From: Neobacillus drentensis NBRC 102427
Lineage (GTDB): Bacteria; Bacillota; Bacilli; Bacillales; Cytobacillaceae
NCBI RefSeq assembly: GCF_001591445.1
Contig: NZ_BCUX01000038.1
Span: forward strand, 1-47,108
Direction of reading: 5' to 3'
DNA length: 47,108 nucleotides
Part shown: piece by piece, positions 16,233-24,972 of the stretch
Numbering within the stretch: the first letter of the stretch is position 1
Layout of the letters: every line of letters starts with the position of its first letter
The notes under the pieces: generated by a model
Database searches by the model: none
Seen by the model: only the letters and a program-made list of their open reading frames with translations
Told to the model about the DNA's origin: nothing
Program-made: the position numbers and the translations under genes

Positions 16233-16931
16233 ATGGACTTACTCATTGATGGACTGAAAAAAGCGATAGACATGATCCTTTCCGGTGATCAAGAAGTATT
16301 TGCGATTACCTGGCTCACTCTTAAAGTTTGTCTTATTTCCATTCTGATTAGTACTCTCATCGGACTACCACTGGGTATTTTTCTGGGATTAACTAGATTC
16401 AAAGGCCGGAGACTTCTTTTAATGTTCATCAATATCGGTTTAGGGCTGCCACCAGTCGTCGCCGGACTTTGGATTACGATGCTGTTATGGCGCTCAGGTC
16501 CTTTAGGCGGACTAACCCTTCTTTATTCCCCCACAGCAATTGTCATGGCCCAAATTTTAGTCAGTTTACCGATTGTCACGAGTCTGACCTGCACGGCTTT
16601 TCAGCAAATCAGTGAAAAAATGCTTTTACAAATAAAGGCCCTAGGCGCAACGAAAGTACAGACATTATGGTTACTCATCAAGCAATTGAAAATCGCTATT
16701 TTAGCTGCCATCATGGCCGGGTTTGGCCGGGTCATAGCTGAGGTTGGTGCCGCGATGATGGTTGGCGGCAATATCCAAGGTGACACGCGTATCTTAACGA
16801 CGACGATTGTGATGGAGGTTTCAAAAGGGAATTTTGATATTGCCTTAGCACTCTCGTTCATACTATTATCGGTTGCCCTGTTAATTACGGCAGCGTTAAC
16901 ATTTTTACAGCAAAGGAAGCGAATATCATGA
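16233..16931 (+). CDS. tupB: Tungstate ABC transporter permease TupB
   Basis: A 232-residue inner-membrane permease with about five or six membrane segments and the cytoplasmic coupling motif of binding-protein-dependent permeases (LQIKALGATKVQTLWLLIKQ, about residues 131-150). The stretch GLGLPPVVAGLWITMLLW is typical of the tungstate/molybdate permease group. It forms a homodimer channel driven by TupC. The stop overlaps the tupC start by 4 bp (ATGA), which indicates coupled translation. The start ATG follows CTGGAGG. Confidence 0.92.
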   Translation: MDLLIDGLKKAIDMILSGDQEVFAITWLTLKVCLISILISTLIGLPLGIFLGLTRFKGRRLLLMFINIGLGLPPVVAGLWITMLLWRSGPLGGLTLLYSPTAIVMAQILVSLPIVTSLTCTAFQQISEKMLLQIKALGATKVQTLWLLIKQLKIAILAAIMAGFGRVIAEVGAAMMVGGNIQGDTRILTTTIVMEVSKGNFDIALALSFILLSVALLITAALTFLQQRKRIS

Positions 16932-17671
16932 GCCCATTACTAGAGTTGAAAAAGCTAACCTATCAAGCGCAGCGTAAAATGATCCTTGATATTCCTGAAT
17001 TTCAGATTGAGACGGGAGAATTTCTCGGCATCATGGGTCCCAATGGCGCAGGAAAAAGTACGCTCCTCAAGGTGCTGGCATTTCTTGATCAACAAACGAG
17101 TGGTGAAGTCCTTTACCGCGGGCAGGCCATTCCTAACGGAAATGCACCGCTTGAGTTGCGAAGGAAGTTCTCAATTGCGCTCCAACAGTCTTTGCTTTTA
17201 GATGGAACCGTTTTTGATAATATTGCGATTGGTCTAACCTTAAGAAAAGTCCCCAAATCGATCATCAAGGAAAAAGTAGAACAATGGATGGAATTGTTTG
17301 CAGTCAGTCACCTAGCGAAAAAAAATGCGCTTTATTTATCCGGTGGCGAGGCACAACGGGTCAACTTAGCACGAGCAATGATTGTCGAACCTGAGATTCT
17401 GTTTTTAGATGAACCCTTTTCTGCTTTAGATTTTCCTACAAAAATAAGGTTAATGGAGGATTTCAAAGGTATTATCGAAGAGGCTCAAACAACGACCGTG
17501 TTTGTCAGCCATGATTTGATGGAGATCCATTTCCTAACGACGAAGCTTGCCATCATCGTAAACGGTGAAATAAAACAAGTCGGACCTACTCCACGAGTGC
17601 TCGAACATCCGAATTCTTCCACCGTCTCCTTCCTAAATGAGTGGAAAAAGTTTTATCCTGTAGCACGCTAA
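16928..17671 (+). CDS. tupC: Tungstate ABC transporter ATPase TupC
   Basis: A 247-residue ATP-binding subunit. The Walker A motif GPNGAGKST lies at about residues 35-43, the ABC signature LSGGEAQRVNLARA at about 138, Walker B ILFLDEPFSALD follows, and the switch His is in VFVSHD. It energises uptake through TupB. A strong hairpin terminator begins 3 bp after the stop, so the operon is regulator-tupA-tupB-tupC. Tungsten or molybdenum uptake would feed cofactor enzymes not encoded in this window. Confidence 0.93.
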   Translation: MSPLLELKKLTYQAQRKMILDIPEFQIETGEFLGIMGPNGAGKSTLLKVLAFLDQQTSGEVLYRGQAIPNGNAPLELRRKFSIALQQSLLLDGTVFDNIAIGLTLRKVPKSIIKEKVEQWMELFAVSHLAKKNALYLSGGEAQRVNLARAMIVEPEILFLDEPFSALDFPTKIRLMEDFKGIIEEAQTTTVFVSHDLMEIHFLTTKLAIIVNGEIKQVGPTPRVLEHPNSSTVSFLNEWKKFYPVAR

Positions 17672-17673
17672 TT

Positions 17674-17702
17674 AACAGTTCCGGTGTGGAGCTGTTTTTT
17701 TT
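17674..17702 (+). terminator. Terminator of the tup operon
   Basis: AACAGTTCC (17674-17682) pairs with GGAGCTGTT (17688-17696) with one G-T pair, followed by a run of T. Confidence 0.88.
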
Positions 17703-17769
17703 ATTGACTCAATTAATTATCAAGGGCGATAAGTCTAATCTTGCCTTAATTTAGAATGAGCCATATTAT

Positions 17770-17800
17770 AGGAATATACGTTCCTGTTTTAGGATAATAT
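17770..17800 (+). promoter_or_regulatory. Inverted repeat on the promoter of the AhpD-like gene
   Basis: AGGAATATACGTTCCT (17770-17785) is a 5-bp inverted repeat with 6-bp spacer. A -10-like TAATAT lies at 17795-17800, so the repeat covers the -35 position and may be a repressor or redox-sensor operator. The gene starts 31 bp downstream. Confidence 0.45.
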
Positions 17801-17831
17801 AAAAGATCACTATATTTTAGGAGGAATCGAA

Positions 17832-18278
17832 ATGGAACAACGCATTAATTATTATGAAGTAGCATCTGATGCACTTAAGATTATGATGGAAATGGAGAAG
17901 TATACTAAATCTACTGGAATAGACCGCAAACTCCGTGAACTAGTTAAAATCCGTGCTTCTCAAATAAATGGCTGTGCATTTTGTATTAATATGCATACCT
18001 CTGACGCTCGAAAAATGGGTGAAACAGAACAGCGTTTATACTGCGTCAGCGCATGGAGTGATTGCGATTTCTACACAGATGCTGAAAAATTGGCATTAGA
18101 ATTGACTGAACATGTGACGTTAGTTCCAACTAAACATGTACCTGACGATCTTTATAATCGGGTGCGTACACATTTTAGTGAAAAAGAGTATGTAGATCTT
18201 GTTATTTTGATCAATCAAATTAACAGTTGGAATCGGCTCTCCATTTCAATGGGAAATTTTGCAACTGAAGCTAAGTAG
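17832..18278 (+). CDS. Carboxymuconolactone decarboxylase/AhpD-like peroxidase-family protein
   Basis: A 148-residue all-helical protein. The AhpD-like core is REL(VKIRASQINGCAFCINMHTSDAR), with the redox pair Cys-Ala-Phe-Cys and a His three positions after it, as in alkylhydroperoxidase-type members. It probably works as a thiol-dependent peroxide scavenger in the cytoplasm. It is a single gene with its own promoter and terminator, and TTTAGGAGG stands before the ATG. The redox cysteines and the promoter palindrome fit a stress-inducible gene, but that link is inference. Confidence 0.88.
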   Translation: MEQRINYYEVASDALKIMMEMEKYTKSTGIDRKLRELVKIRASQINGCAFCINMHTSDARKMGETEQRLYCVSAWSDCDFYTDAEKLALELTEHVTLVPTKHVPDDLYNRVRTHFSEKEYVDLVILINQINSWNRLSISMGNFATEAK

Positions 18279-18290
18279 AAAATCAGTAGA

Positions 18291-18328
18291 AAAATGGCAC
18301 CCTCCTTTGTAGGAAGATGCCATTTTTT
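18291..18328 (+). terminator. Terminator after the AhpD-like gene
   Basis: AAAATGGCA pairs with TGCCATTTT, with an inner TCCT/AGGA pair, followed by T. It is probably usable by the convergent kinase gene as well, because A and T runs flank the stem on both sides. Confidence 0.88.
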
Positions 18329-18402
18329 AGAATGACTTTTACTTCTATTTTTCTTTTCTTGGCCACAAAATACTGTACAGTCTTCTGTTGTGTTATTTAG
18401 CG

Positions 18403-19776
18403 TTAATCTTCCTTCGGAAACCACAAGGTAACGCTCGTACCTTTATTTAACTTGCTTTTTACTTTAATGACGCCCTTATGCGCATCCATTAAAGCTTTTA
18501 CAATGGAGAGGCCAATCCCGACTCCTCCCGTTTTGCGGTCTCGTGATTTATCGCCGCGATAAAAGCGTTCAAATATATGAGGGATATCGTCCCCCGCCAT
18601 TCCTGAGCCTTCGTCTTGAATCTTGAAGCCAACATAGCCGTCCATATTGGTTTCTACAGAAATGGTGACATTTTTTCCTGCCGGTGTATACTTTAGGGCA
18701 TTATTAAGGATGTTCGAGAGGATTTGCATCAAGCGATCCTTATCAGCCTCAAACAGTTCATCCTGAGCTGGTTCTTCAATCTGGAGCTGAACACCTTTCT
18801 CTTTAAACAATGGTAGAAACATCTCAAATAAAGCTGCCAGTACACTTCCTGCATCTAATTCAATTTTTTCAAGTCGAATCTGGGGATTTTCAGCTGCGAG
18901 CAGCTTTTCTAATTCATTAACCAGTCTGACTAACCGCATTAGCTCTTCATGCGTGGTCTGCAATCGCTGCGGAGTCGGCTCCCAAATGCCGTCCTGAAAC
19001 GCTTCAATCTGACTTCGGAGTGTCGCGAGCGGTGTGCGGAGTTCATGCGCCAAATCGCCGGTAAAATGCTTTCTTAGGTTCTCTTCTTTGGCTAACGACA
19101 CCGCGAGATTATTAAAGGAGATGGCAATGTCCTTTACCTCCGTTGGCAAGCCTGATAAAGGGATTCGAATGTCAAGATTATGATTCTGCAGCTCATTTGC
19201 CGCAAATGATAGCTTCTGTAAACTGGAGGTGAGCTTTTTCGAAAAAAGCATACTAAAAACAATCGCCAGCACGATCGTCAAACAAACGGCAGCATAAATG
19301 TACAATTGAATCGTTTGGATAAACGTATATTCATCATCAATTAAGCCCTTCGGATAGATGGCGACGAGTTTTCCAATGACCTGATTATCGACCCTCAGTG
19401 TATAGGTCTGGGAATGCCACTCTTCCCCGTTTGGAGCAGGTTCAGCTAACCCGAAGCTATTTAACAAACCCCGGATATTCGAAGAATCCATTTGCAATTG
19501 ACCGAGGCGATCATACAATTGAAAATAAAGCTGCTCGGTCATCGCATGTTCGTGCAAAAGGCCAAATACCGGGTCACTGGTAAAATGACCATTTAGTTGA
19601 TAATCCTTTTCAATTTCGGTGATAATTCGATCAATCTTTTTTTCCCGATTGCGATCTAAATAGCTGCTAAAACTTTCTTCAAAACCGTACTGGATAAAAA
19701 AGCTGACAATAATAATCCCAATCATCGAGATGAGTATTAAATAGAAGAGTATTTTAGACCGGAGCGTTTGCAGCAT
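18403..19776 (-). CDS. Sensor histidine kinase, partner of the adjacent response regulator
   Basis: A 457-residue membrane kinase. One membrane helix at residues 10-30, an extracellular sensor region (about 31-160), a second helix at about 162-185, a HAMP-like linker, then the dimerisation helix with His244 in DLAHELRTPLATLRSQIEAF. The ATP-binding domain shows N-box ILNNALKYTPAG, G1 IQDEGSGM, and GVGIGLSIVKALMDAH. The gene overlaps the end of the response regulator gene by 23 bp, so the two are certainly co-translated. The stimulus is unknown; the sensor domain has no familiar motif. Confidence 0.93.
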   Translation of the reverse strand: MLQTLRSKILFYLILISMIGIIIVSFFIQYGFEESFSSYLDRNREKKIDRIITEIEKDYQLNGHFTSDPVFGLLHEHAMTEQLYFQLYDRLGQLQMDSSNIRGLLNSFGLAEPAPNGEEWHSQTYTLRVDNQVIGKLVAIYPKGLIDDEYTFIQTIQLYIYAAVCLTIVLAIVFSMLFSKKLTSSLQKLSFAANELQNHNLDIRIPLSGLPTEVKDIAISFNNLAVSLAKEENLRKHFTGDLAHELRTPLATLRSQIEAFQDGIWEPTPQRLQTTHEELMRLVRLVNELEKLLAAENPQIRLEKIELDAGSVLAALFEMFLPLFKEKGVQLQIEEPAQDELFEADKDRLMQILSNILNNALKYTPAGKNVTISVETNMDGYVGFKIQDEGSGMAGDDIPHIFERFYRGDKSRDRKTGGVGIGLSIVKALMDAHKGVIKVKSKLNKGTSVTLWFPKED

Positions 19777-20464
19777 CTAATACCCCTCCAAATTTGTACC
19801 CCATCCCGAAAACTGTCACAATAAAATCTGGCTGCCGTGAATCTATCTCAATTTTTTTCCGAAGATTTTTGATATGAGTATCGACACTGCGTTCATAGCC
19901 TTCATAATACATGCCTTCATCCTGTATCTTTTCAAGCAGATCCATCCGGCTGTATACCCGGCCCGGATTCACTGCCATATTGGTTAACAGCTTATATTCA
20001 ATTGGTGTTAAGGTAATGTAGTCTCCGTTAACGGTTACTTCTTTTTTTATTAAGTCGATGACCAGCTTTTTACGATTGAATTCAAGTCGTTCCACTTTCT
20101 CCGTCTTCTTCACACGTCTTAAAATGGCCTGAACACGAACAACAACTTCGCGCGGGCTAAACGGCTTGGTTAAATAATCATCTGCCCCCATGACGATCCC
20201 GTTGATGCGGTCATCTTCAGCTGACTTGGCGGTCAGCATGAGAATGGGTACGTCCGATTCTTTACGAACAAGGCGGCAAACTTCTTCACCAGAAATGTCG
20301 GGCAGCATTAAATCTAATATAATTAAGTCAGGGTTTAGTGTTTTTACTTTTTTCAAGGCATCGATTCCATTATCGGCGCTATGAATTTCATAGCCTTCTC
20401 TTACTAAATAGGCATCAAGAACTTCTATGATTCTACGTTCATCGTCTACTAATAATATCTTCAT
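19754..20464 (-). CDS. OmpR-family response regulator
   Basis: A 236-residue response regulator. The receiver domain begins MKILLVDDERRIIEVL, with phosphorylation site Asp51 in LIILDLMLP and the conserved Lys in DYLTKPFSP. The C-terminal winged helix (ITLTPIEYKLLTNMAVNPGRVYSR... SVDTHIKNLRKKI) binds direct-repeat DNA sites. ATG at 20462-20464 is chosen because GGGGAGTGG precedes it. The kinase gene downstream overlaps it, and a second kinase gene starts 356 bp away on the other strand, so one regulator is flanked by two kinases. TTCAC-type repeats in the shared upstream region could be autoregulatory sites. Confidence 0.94.
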   Translation of the reverse strand: MKILLVDDERRIIEVLDAYLVREGYEIHSADNGIDALKKVKTLNPDLIILDLMLPDISGEEVCRLVRKESDVPILMLTAKSAEDDRINGIVMGADDYLTKPFSPREVVVRVQAILRRVKKTEKVERLEFNRKKLVIDLIKKEVTVNGDYITLTPIEYKLLTNMAVNPGRVYSRMDLLEKIQDEGMYYEGYERSVDTHIKNLRKKIEIDSRQPDFIVTVFGMGYKFGGVLDAANAPV

Positions 20465-20573
20465 TTTTACCACTCCCCACATAATAACTATATCATTTCA
20501 AGTCTGTGATGTTTGTAACTTCACAAATTCACCACAAGTTCTTCATAACATCTTCAATCTTTCTCGGTAAGAT

Positions 20574-20736
20574 GTGAGTGTAGTTAGGAATGAGGTAATA
20601 ACTAAAAGGACTCCCAAGTTTTTGTTAGTACCTCATCGATGCAGTATTTGGTTCCCAACCATCTTACTCATCCCAAATTTAACCTCTCTTTTTTATATAG
20701 TGCAGGCGTCCCGGTCGATGGGGCGCCTATTTTTTT
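20574..20736 (+). promoter_or_regulatory. Structured leader or small RNA ending in a terminator
   Basis: In the 356-bp gap between the regulator and the second kinase (20465-20820), ATGAGGT (20590-20596) pairs with ACCTCAT (20630-20636) and, inside it, ACTAA (20601-20605) with TTAGT (20625-20629). A full terminator follows: AGGCGTCCC (20704-20712) with GGGGCGCCT (20720-20728) and eight T. The rightward kinase gene starts 85 bp later. I match it to no known riboswitch; it could be an attenuator for the kinase gene or a separate small RNA. Confidence 0.55.
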
Positions 20737-20820
20737 TGATTATTAAAAAACCCGATACAAAATGAAGCACTCCTGCGGCAAACTATAATGTATGCTTAAA
20801 GGAGTGAGGTGTAGGTTGAT

Positions 20821-22182
20821 ATGAATAAAATATCTGTTAAAATAGCTGGACTATTTTTTATTGCCATTTTTATCCTTGAATGTATTTCGATGTTTTTTCT
20901 GCATAATAATATCATTCATTCCAGGGTCCATGAAGAGCTATTTTCACTCCAGACACGTGGAAATAATCACAGCGAAATCCTTGAAGCTTCTTTCCATGAT
21001 GATACGATCAGACACATCGCGATGATGGAAGCAAGTACGGATATGCAAGTCATCTTAACCAAGCCAGATGGAACGATCTTTATGTCGTCCAATAAGGTTA
21101 CAGATGAAATGAAAAAAATCATAAAATCAGTCCCGAAAAATATTCCGCATGAGGGATTAATCTTAGAAGACGACTGGAAAAATGCTCCCTTTATTGCCTC
21201 CATCAGTCCAGTAACCGTTGGGAAGAAAATCACAGCTTATGTCTATATGTTCCAAACTACACAAAAAATCAAAGAAATGATTTCAGGACTTAACCGGCAT
21301 TTCTTGATTGCAGGTCTGCTTTCTGTTCTGTTTATGATTATTATTATTGTCTTTTTGACAAGGTTTGTCACGCACCCGCTTATTCAAATGAATGAAGCAA
21401 CGAAACGGATCAGCAAGGGTGATTTCACTGTATCCCTGCCAAAGCTCGGCACAGACGAAATCGGAGAGCTTGGCGAATCTATTAAGGTGTTAGCAAATGA
21501 TTTAGAAATTCTAAAAAATGAACGGAATGAGTTCCTAGCAAGCATTTCGCACGAACTCCGTACACCGCTGACTTATATTAAGGGCTACGCTGACATTGCT
21601 CGCCGTCAAGAAACTAATAATGAGGACAGGGAAAAATATTTAGGAATTATTGTTGAAGAGACCGACAAGCTGGCGACACTTGTGAAGGAATTATTTAATC
21701 TTGCAAAAATGGATGAAAATACTTTTCCGATTGAAAAAGAAGAGGTTCATTTATTACCTTATTTTGAAATGATGATTGAAAAAGTTTCTCCCGCTCTCCA
21801 GGAGAATCGAATGATTCTCCACCTTGAGTGTCCAGATGATCTCTACGCTCAAATTGACCCTGTGCGCTTTGAGCAAGTAATCTTAAATTTGCTTGATAAT
21901 GCCCGGAAATATTCGGAACCCAATACAAGCATTTTCATCGATGTAGCTTTGATAAACGAAAGGATTCATATGACGTTAAAAGATGAAGGAAAGGGTATTC
22001 CTGAAGAGGATTTACCACGAATTTTTGAAAGGTTCTATCGGGTTGATAAATCCAGAACTCGTGCACTCGGTGGAACAGGGCTGGGGCTGTCGATTGTGAA
22101 ACAATTAGTGGAGGCTCACAAGGGCACAATTACGGTAAAGAGCAGCCCGAATAGTGGGACAGAATTTGAGATTATTTTATAG
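20821..22182 (+). CDS. Second sensor histidine kinase
   Basis: A 453-residue membrane kinase. Membrane helices lie at about residues 7-27 and 160-182, with a 130-residue outer sensor that includes a beta-rich VILTKPDGTIFMSS part of PAS/Cache-like look. Then come HAMP (THPLIQMNEATKRISKGDF), His244 in SISHELRTPLTYIKGY, and ATPase motifs LDNARKYSEPN, DEGKGIPEEDL and GGTGLGLSIVKQLVEAH. No regulator gene is beside it on this strand, but it is divergent from the response regulator at 19754-20464, which may receive its signal. Start ATG follows AAAGGAGTGAGGTG. Confidence 0.93.
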   Translation: MNKISVKIAGLFFIAIFILECISMFFLHNNIIHSRVHEELFSLQTRGNNHSEILEASFHDDTIRHIAMMEASTDMQVILTKPDGTIFMSSNKVTDEMKKIIKSVPKNIPHEGLILEDDWKNAPFIASISPVTVGKKITAYVYMFQTTQKIKEMISGLNRHFLIAGLLSVLFMIIIIVFLTRFVTHPLIQMNEATKRISKGDFTVSLPKLGTDEIGELGESIKVLANDLEILKNERNEFLASISHELRTPLTYIKGYADIARRQETNNEDREKYLGIIVEETDKLATLVKELFNLAKMDENTFPIEKEEVHLLPYFEMMIEKVSPALQENRMILHLECPDDLYAQIDPVRFEQVILNLLDNARKYSEPNTSIFIDVALINERIHMTLKDEGKGIPEEDLPRIFERFYRVDKSRTRALGGTGLGLSIVKQLVEAHKGTITVKSSPNSGTEFEIIL

Positions 22183-22188
22183 GCAATA

Positions 22189-22232
22189 AAAAAGGGAAAG
22201 ACACCAGGCTTACACAGTGTCTTTCCCTTTTT
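22189..22232. terminator. Bidirectional terminator between kinase gene and inhA
   Basis: AAAGGGAAAGACAC and GTGTCTTTCCCTTT are perfect inverted repeats around 12 nt, with A and T runs at the two ends. It ends both the rightward kinase gene and the leftward protease gene. Confidence 0.93.
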
Positions 22233-22249
22233 TATTTATAAATCAAATC

Positions 22250-24643
22250 TTACTTATGGACCCAAACGGCACCAGCGGAGTTGTCTTTCGCCTCACCGAT
22301 GACTTGAACCTTAAGTGGATACTGAGCTGGTACTTTAACACCGGCATCAGGAATGATTGTGTTCATGTAAGTCTTTGTAGAATCAAATTCAGTTACACCT
22401 GGAAGGCCTTTGTAATCATAGATTCCTCGAGACGGTGAATCAATATACCAAGCAGGTGCCTTGTCTAAGGAGAATGCTGCATCGGCAACCTGGTATCTTA
22501 CACTTTGATTAGTAGATGGCTTGCCATTTAATGTACCCATGATCGCTTCAGGATGCGCATCGACTACGTTCAGGAAGCCTTCCCCCGGGTGAATTCCTGT
22601 CCAGTTATCAGTAAACGTATCATCACCATACCAAACTACTAAACCAGTATTATACTTAACACCGCGAGAGAATTGCAATGCTGTATCTGAGCCAGAGTAG
22701 TTTCTCCACTCAAGGTAATAGTAATGTGGCTTGTTAATCCATCCGTCAGATACTTCGAAACCCTTTAGTGTTACTTTAGCATCGCCTTCAGCATCATCTG
22801 AGAATTTCACAGCACCATCAACAGTTAATTGAAGGTTATCCATTGCAAAACCGTTTGGAGCAAGACCACCATCTGTAACATAGTTGAATACTAGTTTAAC
22901 CTTTTTGCCAGCAAATTGAGTTAAATCAAGGGATTTATCTAACCACTTGCCTTGTGATGTATCCAAACCACCTGCAGTGTTTTCATCCCCAATGACATCT
23001 AGTTCTACGCTCTTGCCATCTTCAGTTATTGCATTTACAGTTAGGTAGTCGTAGTCAGTTTCGACTTCGTACCATTGTTTGTAATCAAATGTGGCTGAAG
23101 TAGCATTTGTTAAATCAAATACTGGAGTTTCCAGTACCGTATCAAGGCTATCACCTTTTGTACTGTAATAGTACTTAGCACCAAACGCTGGGGCAATTCC
23201 AGGAACCTTTTTATTAGGCAGGTTTACCTTGACAATACCCGGGTTCTTTGACTTGGTAACACTCTGGTCAATAACAGCTGCAAGGCCATTTTTATCGATA
23301 TTTTCATAGTTTACTTCCATAATATTAGCCCAGTTCCCGCCAATTGTTTTTTGATAGAATTCTTTCACTTGTGGTGAGAAGCTTGGTGCTTCTGTACCGG
23401 CAATCTTACCGTTCCAGCTTCCGCCGCTCATGATTGACCATTGAGAAACAGTATCACCATTGCCAGAATATTGAGTGTCATACTCATCTGGAGCACCTAA
23501 ATCATGACCGAATTCGTGTGCGAATACGCCGACTGCACCGTCTTCAGGTTCAATAGTGTAGTCATAGGCAGCCATTTTACCACCCCAATAATCAACTTGT
23601 GCATTTGTGTTTGCAACTGGATAAACTCCATTTAAAACCCAGCGGTGTGACCAAATTGCGTCATCACCTAAAGCTCCGCCGCCAGCTTCCTGGCCGACAC
23701 CAGCGTGAAGAACCATCAAGTGGTCAACCAAGCCGTCAGGCTCATTTTGATTTCCGTCGCCATCAAGGTCATACAGATCAAATTGATCGTAATCTGCTAA
23801 ATTCATTCCTTTTGCAACAGCTGCATTCAATGCATCCTTTACAAGGCCGCGCGGACCTTTTGTTCCTGGCTTGTTATCGTGACCACCTTCAGGGTTGTCA
23901 CTTCCGTAGTCTGCGAAGTTTCCCGGTACTGTCAACCAATCAGAAATGGTACCGTCAACTGTGTAGCTGCCGCCAGACTGCTCTTCATAATACTGTTTAA
24001 AGGTCTTTACTTTATCACCATTGAAAAGAGTGAAATCTTTATCGCCAAATAGCATTTTTTCATAATGCTCTTTGTTAAAGTCGTTTGCAAACATATAACC
24101 CGGTTCTTGGTCAATGTTATTGTGTTTAAAGTCTGCATACTCTACTAGTAATACGAGCACCTTATCCTCACGAACATCTCCGTTATAGCCCGCTTGTTTA
24201 GCAGAATCAACTTTAACGGCACCAGTAGGCTTGCCTTTTTTAAAGTTTTCATGCCCTTTAGCAAGCTGCTTGGTAAGCTTGTCTTTTTGCTTTGTGACGA
24301 AGTCCTTTGCTTTTTTGTCAAAAGCCTTTTGTTCTTTAGTCAGAGCTTTGTCAGTTTTGCCAGGCTTTCCAGCTTGCTTCTTTTTGATATAAGCTTTTAC
24401 TGCTTTTGTTACTTCTGCCTGACTAGCATTCTTAGAAATTAGACCTCTTTTCTGTAACGCTTTTGCCAGCCTGTCCTGATCAATAATATTCAGGTCAAGT
24501 GGAGCAGATTCTGCCGCAGAGAATTGTTTGGCCGACACCGGTGATGCTTTCGGCCCAGCAAATGTGCCTGCAAATAATGTCGTCGCTAGTAGTGTAGTAG
24601 CTGCGACGCTGGAAAAGACCTTTAAGCCGCTTTTCTTCTTCAA
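22250..24643 (-). CDS. inhA: Immune inhibitor A, M6-family secreted metalloprotease
   Basis: A 797-residue secreted zinc protease. A signal peptide covers about residues 1-38 ([18 protein letters not shown]...VSA), then a Lys-rich propeptide to about 120. The catalytic domain has the zinc site [14 protein letters not shown] (His376, Glu377, His380) and the Met-turn-like SIMSGGSW after it. C-terminal beta domains with FDYKQWYEV and an Asp-rich [12 protein letters not shown] calcium-type loop complete the family. In B. cereus and B. thuringiensis InhA degrades host antimicrobial peptides; here it may simply be an exoprotease. Start is TTG at 24641-24643 after AGGGGGC. A sigma-A-like promoter lies 60 bp upstream. 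Confidence 0.95.
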   Translation of the reverse strand: MKKKSGLKVFSSVAATTLLATTLFAGTFAGPKASPVSAKQFSAAESAPLDLNIIDQDRLAKALQKRGLISKNASQAEVTKAVKAYIKKKQAGKPGKTDKALTKEQKAFDKKAKDFVTKQKDKLTKQLAKGHENFKKGKPTGAVKVDSAKQAGYNGDVREDKVLVLLVEYADFKHNNIDQEPGYMFANDFNKEHYEKMLFGDKDFTLFNGDKVKTFKQYYEEQSGGSYTVDGTISDWLTVPGNFADYGSDNPEGGHDNKPGTKGPRGLVKDALNAAVAKGMNLADYDQFDLYDLDGDGNQNEPDGLVDHLMVLHAGVGQEAGGGALGDDAIWSHRWVLNGVYPVANTNAQVDYWGGKMAAYDYTIEPEDGAVGVFAHEFGHDLGAPDEYDTQYSGNGDTVSQWSIMSGGSWNGKIAGTEAPSFSPQVKEFYQKTIGGNWANIMEVNYENIDKNGLAAVIDQSVTKSKNPGIVKVNLPNKKVPGIAPAFGAKYYYSTKGDSLDTVLETPVFDLTNATSATFDYKQWYEVETDYDYLTVNAITEDGKSVELDVIGDENTAGGLDTSQGKWLDKSLDLTQFAGKKVKLVFNYVTDGGLAPNGFAMDNLQLTVDGAVKFSDDAEGDAKVTLKGFEVSDGWINKPHYYYLEWRNYSGSDTALQFSRGVKYNTGLVVWYGDDTFTDNWTGIHPGEGFLNVVDAHPEAIMGTLNGKPSTNQSVRYQVADAAFSLDKAPAWYIDSPSRGIYDYKGLPGVTEFDSTKTYMNTIIPDAGVKVPAQYPLKVQVIGEAKDNSAGAVWVHK

Positions 24644-24702
24644 CTATGTAGCCCCCTAATTATTAATATGGTGTCGAATGTTTTCTGAAGAGTCTGATTC
24701 GA

Positions 24703-24731
24703 ATTTTAACAAGAATGTTTAATATTGTAAA
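24703..24731 (-). promoter_or_regulatory. Sigma-A-type promoter of inhA
   Basis: Read leftward, TTTACA (24726-24731) and TAAAAT (24703-24708) are spaced by 17 bp. The start codon of inhA is 60 bp downstream. No operator could be recognised. Confidence 0.55.
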
Positions 24732-24938
24732 TATTTTAAATTTTATGTAATTAAGGTAAAAAACTAGGTATATTTTAATAAAAATATCCATAATCACCCA
24801 GATATTCTAGTGATTTTACCCTGGTTTCGTAGTAGGTCTATAGTAAAAAACGAACAAAAATTCCTTTTTTATACAAAAACCACTTTATTTCGGTTTTCGG
24901 AATTTAATTCTATTTACCTACAAAAACAATACAAAAAA
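24732..24938. other. AT-rich intergenic stretch, nothing recognised
   Basis: This is most of the 329-bp gap between inhA and floT. It is strongly AT-rich with A and T runs that could be UP-element or AbrB-type DNA for the inhA promoter. I see no gene, clear hairpin or repeat here. Confidence 0.4.
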
Positions 24939-24966
24939 ATCCTTATCAGATTTTGATAAGGATTTT
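24937..24966 (-). terminator. Terminator of the nfeD-floT operon
   Basis: ATCCTTATCA (24939-24948) and TGATAAGGAT (24954-24963) are exact inverted repeats; leftward they are followed by TTTTTT. The stop codon of floT lies 6 bp before. Confidence 0.9.
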
Positions 24967-24972
24967 CTTATG

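Noticed and set aside
20510..20560. Phased direct repeats for autoregulation of the response regulator
   Set aside because: TTCA units occur at uneven steps (8, 14 and 11 bp); suggestive but not regular enough to list as a site.
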